A stretch of DNA of 24,573 nt from the NCBI GenBank assembly GCA_041584155.1, contig JBFHEL010000015.1:1-24573 (forward strand). Reading direction: 5' to 3'. The first letter of the stretch is position 1; the number at the start of each line of letters is the position of its first letter. Made by a program: the position numbers and the translations under genes. This DNA comes from Saccharicrinis sp041584155. Lineage in GTDB: Bacteria > Bacteroidota > Bacteroidia > Bacteroidales > Marinilabiliaceae. This document shows positions 23,251 through 24,573 of the stretch, piece by piece. The notes under the pieces were generated by a model. It worked only from the letters and a program-made list of their open reading frames with translations, was not told the DNA's origin and did not search any database.

Positions 23251-24483
23251 CTACCGGGTCGAATCCACAGAAACAAACGCTCCACCTTTCATTGCAACCA
23301 CTTGAGCTTGAGGAAACAAATCAACTATTGAGTCTTTGAGTACCAAAATCCGCTCATATTCTTTCTCCTCACCAAAGGTGTATAAATAGTATTTCCCATC
23401 CCTATCTTCCTGCACAAACTGCCCATCCAATAACTCTTTCCCTCTTAAATCATTAGGCTCCTTTGTTTTATCCAATAGTATTTTATATATAACTTCATCC
23501 TGGCCTTTTTCTTTTGTTGTTTTACCACCACCAAACGACACGGCACTAAAATTAACATAACGTTTAGGCTGATGCCTCACATCATTCAACAAACGATCAA
23601 GGCTCACAGATACTTCATTTAAGTTATAATACAATTGTTTATCGTTTAACAACAAACCAAGAGTTCCTTCTTGATTATTAACTGACTCTAATGCAGTATT
23701 TAATGCTATTACTGTCCTATTCATCTCATACGCCAAACTATCAACATGAGCGTTCACCATTTGATTCGAGAGTGCTTCAATATTATCCATAGTAACAGCC
23801 AAAGACTCTCCATGCTCATTCAGCACTTTAGTAAAAGCAAGCATATTCTGCAACGACATACCTATGGCACCATCCTGCTGCAAACTTGCATTAAGCAAAG
23901 TACTTGCATTTTTAAGCTCCCACATCATAGAAGTTGCATTTCTCACACTCGATTGCAGGTATCTTTTATTCTCTGTATTAAAAAAGCTATTTAAATTAGT
24001 TAAAACAGAATCAAATTTAACCACCAGATTTTCTGCTTTATCCTTTAAAGGCAAAACCTCCTGACTAACCTGATCAGCCAATCCCCCCATTATGGAGGTC
24101 TTTATAGTATCATCAGGCAACAATAGGTTTTCCGCATTACCATAAAGAAAACGTATACCTTTTGATCCCATCAAATCCAAACTATATATCTGAGCAACCG
24201 TATTTTTAGGAAACTTAACATCCTGATCAATACTCATAGTTACTACCAAATGACCATGCTGACCATTTTCCAAAGAAATCTGTCGTACAGAACCAATCTC
24301 AAAACCCTTATAAAAAATAGGGCTTGCCTCCGTCAATCCATCAATGCGAGCATAAACTCCGTAAAGCTTATATCCCTTCATAAAAACATCCTTATTTTTC
24401 AAAAAACTGACACCCCAACCCAAAATTATTAAAGCCATTAAAACGGTAGCCCCTACTTTTACTTCTTTTGTAATTTTTACCAT
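23251..24483 (-). CDS. MCE/MlaD family lipid-transport protein with SPOR-like C-terminus
   Basis: A 410-residue inner-membrane-anchored protein. A short basic start leads into one membrane helix at about 10-28. The MCE domain spans about 38-117 and includes GLTEASPIFYKGFEIGSV (49-66) and DLMGSKGIRF (103-112). MCE proteins form hexameric rings or tubes that move lipids between inner and outer membranes. A long helical region follows (about 140-310), ending in the Bacteroidota-typical GTLGLLLNDKQLYYNL (273-288) and PKRYVNFS (306-313). The last 80 residues (about 330-406) resemble a SPOR fold: a VIYKILL strand, GKYYLYTFG at 363-371 and AQVVAMKGGAFV at 393-404. SPOR domains bind denuded peptidoglycan. 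MCE genes of this group often follow a cell-wall amidase gene, but the upstream gene lies outside the window. A clean promoter precedes it. Confidence 0.88.
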   Translation of the reverse strand: MVKITKEVKVGATVLMALIILGWGVSFLKNKDVFMKGYKLYGVYARIDGLTEASPIFYKGFEIGSVRQISLENGQHGHLVVTMSIDQDVKFPKNTVAQIYSLDLMGSKGIRFLYGNAENLLLPDDTIKTSIMGGLADQVSQEVLPLKDKAENLVVKFDSVLTNLNSFFNTENKRYLQSSVRNATSMMWELKNASTLLNASLQQDGAIGMSLQNMLAFTKVLNEHGESLAVTMDNIEALSNQMVNAHVDSLAYEMNRTVIALNTALESVNNQEGTLGLLLNDKQLYYNLNEVSVSLDRLLNDVRHQPKRYVNFSAVSFGGGKTTKEKGQDEVIYKILLDKTKEPNDLRGKELLDGQFVQEDRDGKYYLYTFGEEKEYERILVLKDSIVDLFPQAQVVAMKGGAFVSVDSTR

Positions 24484-24508
24484 AACTTTCTTTTTAGCTT
24501 ATAAATCT

Positions 24509-24537
24509 CAAAATTAGAAGATTTTTATAGAAACAAA
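24509..24537 (-). promoter_or_regulatory. Promoter of the MCE-family gene
   Basis: On the minus strand TTTG (24537-24534), a 17-base spacer and TAATTTTG (24516-24509) form a -33/-7 pair with a perfect -7 octamer. The leader to the ATG at 24483 would be about 20 bases. The spacer is slightly short for the class. Confidence 0.5.
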
Positions 24538-24573
24538 AAAACTAAACAGCTAAGATGAGCTAACTGTTAACAT

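Noticed and set aside
24550..24573. Possible tail of a minus-strand gene (such as a cell-wall amidase) at the right edge
   Set aside because: All three minus-strand frames stop within about 24 bases of the edge, so at most a few residues are present and no gene can be identified.

Overview
The window looks like a chromosomal segment of a Bacteroidota bacterium, most likely near the Bacteroidales/Marinilabiliales. This rests on three things: AT-rich intergenic DNA, Bacteroidota-type promoter octamers (TAATTTTG or TACTTTTG, fitting TAnnTTTG) upstream of several genes, and family content typical of the phylum (Wzi-like barrel, CreD with an HTH_34-type regulator, multi-LysM protein fused to a periplasmic-binding fold, MCE protein with a SPOR-like tail). 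No rRNA, tRNA, CRISPR array, transposase or prophage gene was seen. The lineage call is inference from family resemblance.

Layout. 1-1732: a GNAT acetyltransferase (+) converges on alanine dehydrogenase (-), with a strong two-way hairpin between them. 2041-7958 (+): an uncharacterised ATP-grasp-like protein, a cytoplasmic GH1 beta-glycosidase, a family 2 glycosyltransferase, a Wzi/RemB-like outer-membrane barrel, an unlisted 35-residue membrane peptide and an orphan 126-residue protein. 8038-12055 (-): the last three steps of haem synthesis in order, hemN-hemG-hemH. hemN and hemG are 3 bases apart, but hemG and hemH are separated by a 259-base gap holding a nested inverted-repeat element. 12206-14519 (+): a six-helix membrane protein, an HTH_34-type regulator and CreD. 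The two transcription units carry nearly the same 17-base palindrome over their promoters, so this is a likely autoregulated envelope module.

14912-24483 (-): a URO-D-superfamily protein that is not HemE, RlmB 23S rRNA methyltransferase, an ABC-F ATPase, a five-LysM/periplasmic-binding fusion lipidless secreted protein, DnaA, and an MCE/MlaD-type lipid-transport protein with a SPOR-like C-terminus. Several intrinsic terminators separate the units.

Most of the window is ordinary core genome. The parts that deserve a second look are the CreD regulon with its paired operators, the 189-base inverted-repeat element inside the hem operon and its diverged partial copy about 5.6 kb away, the ATP-grasp-like gene, the 35-residue peptide with its orphan neighbour, and the two envelope fusion proteins. 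I found no clear new defence or mobile system.
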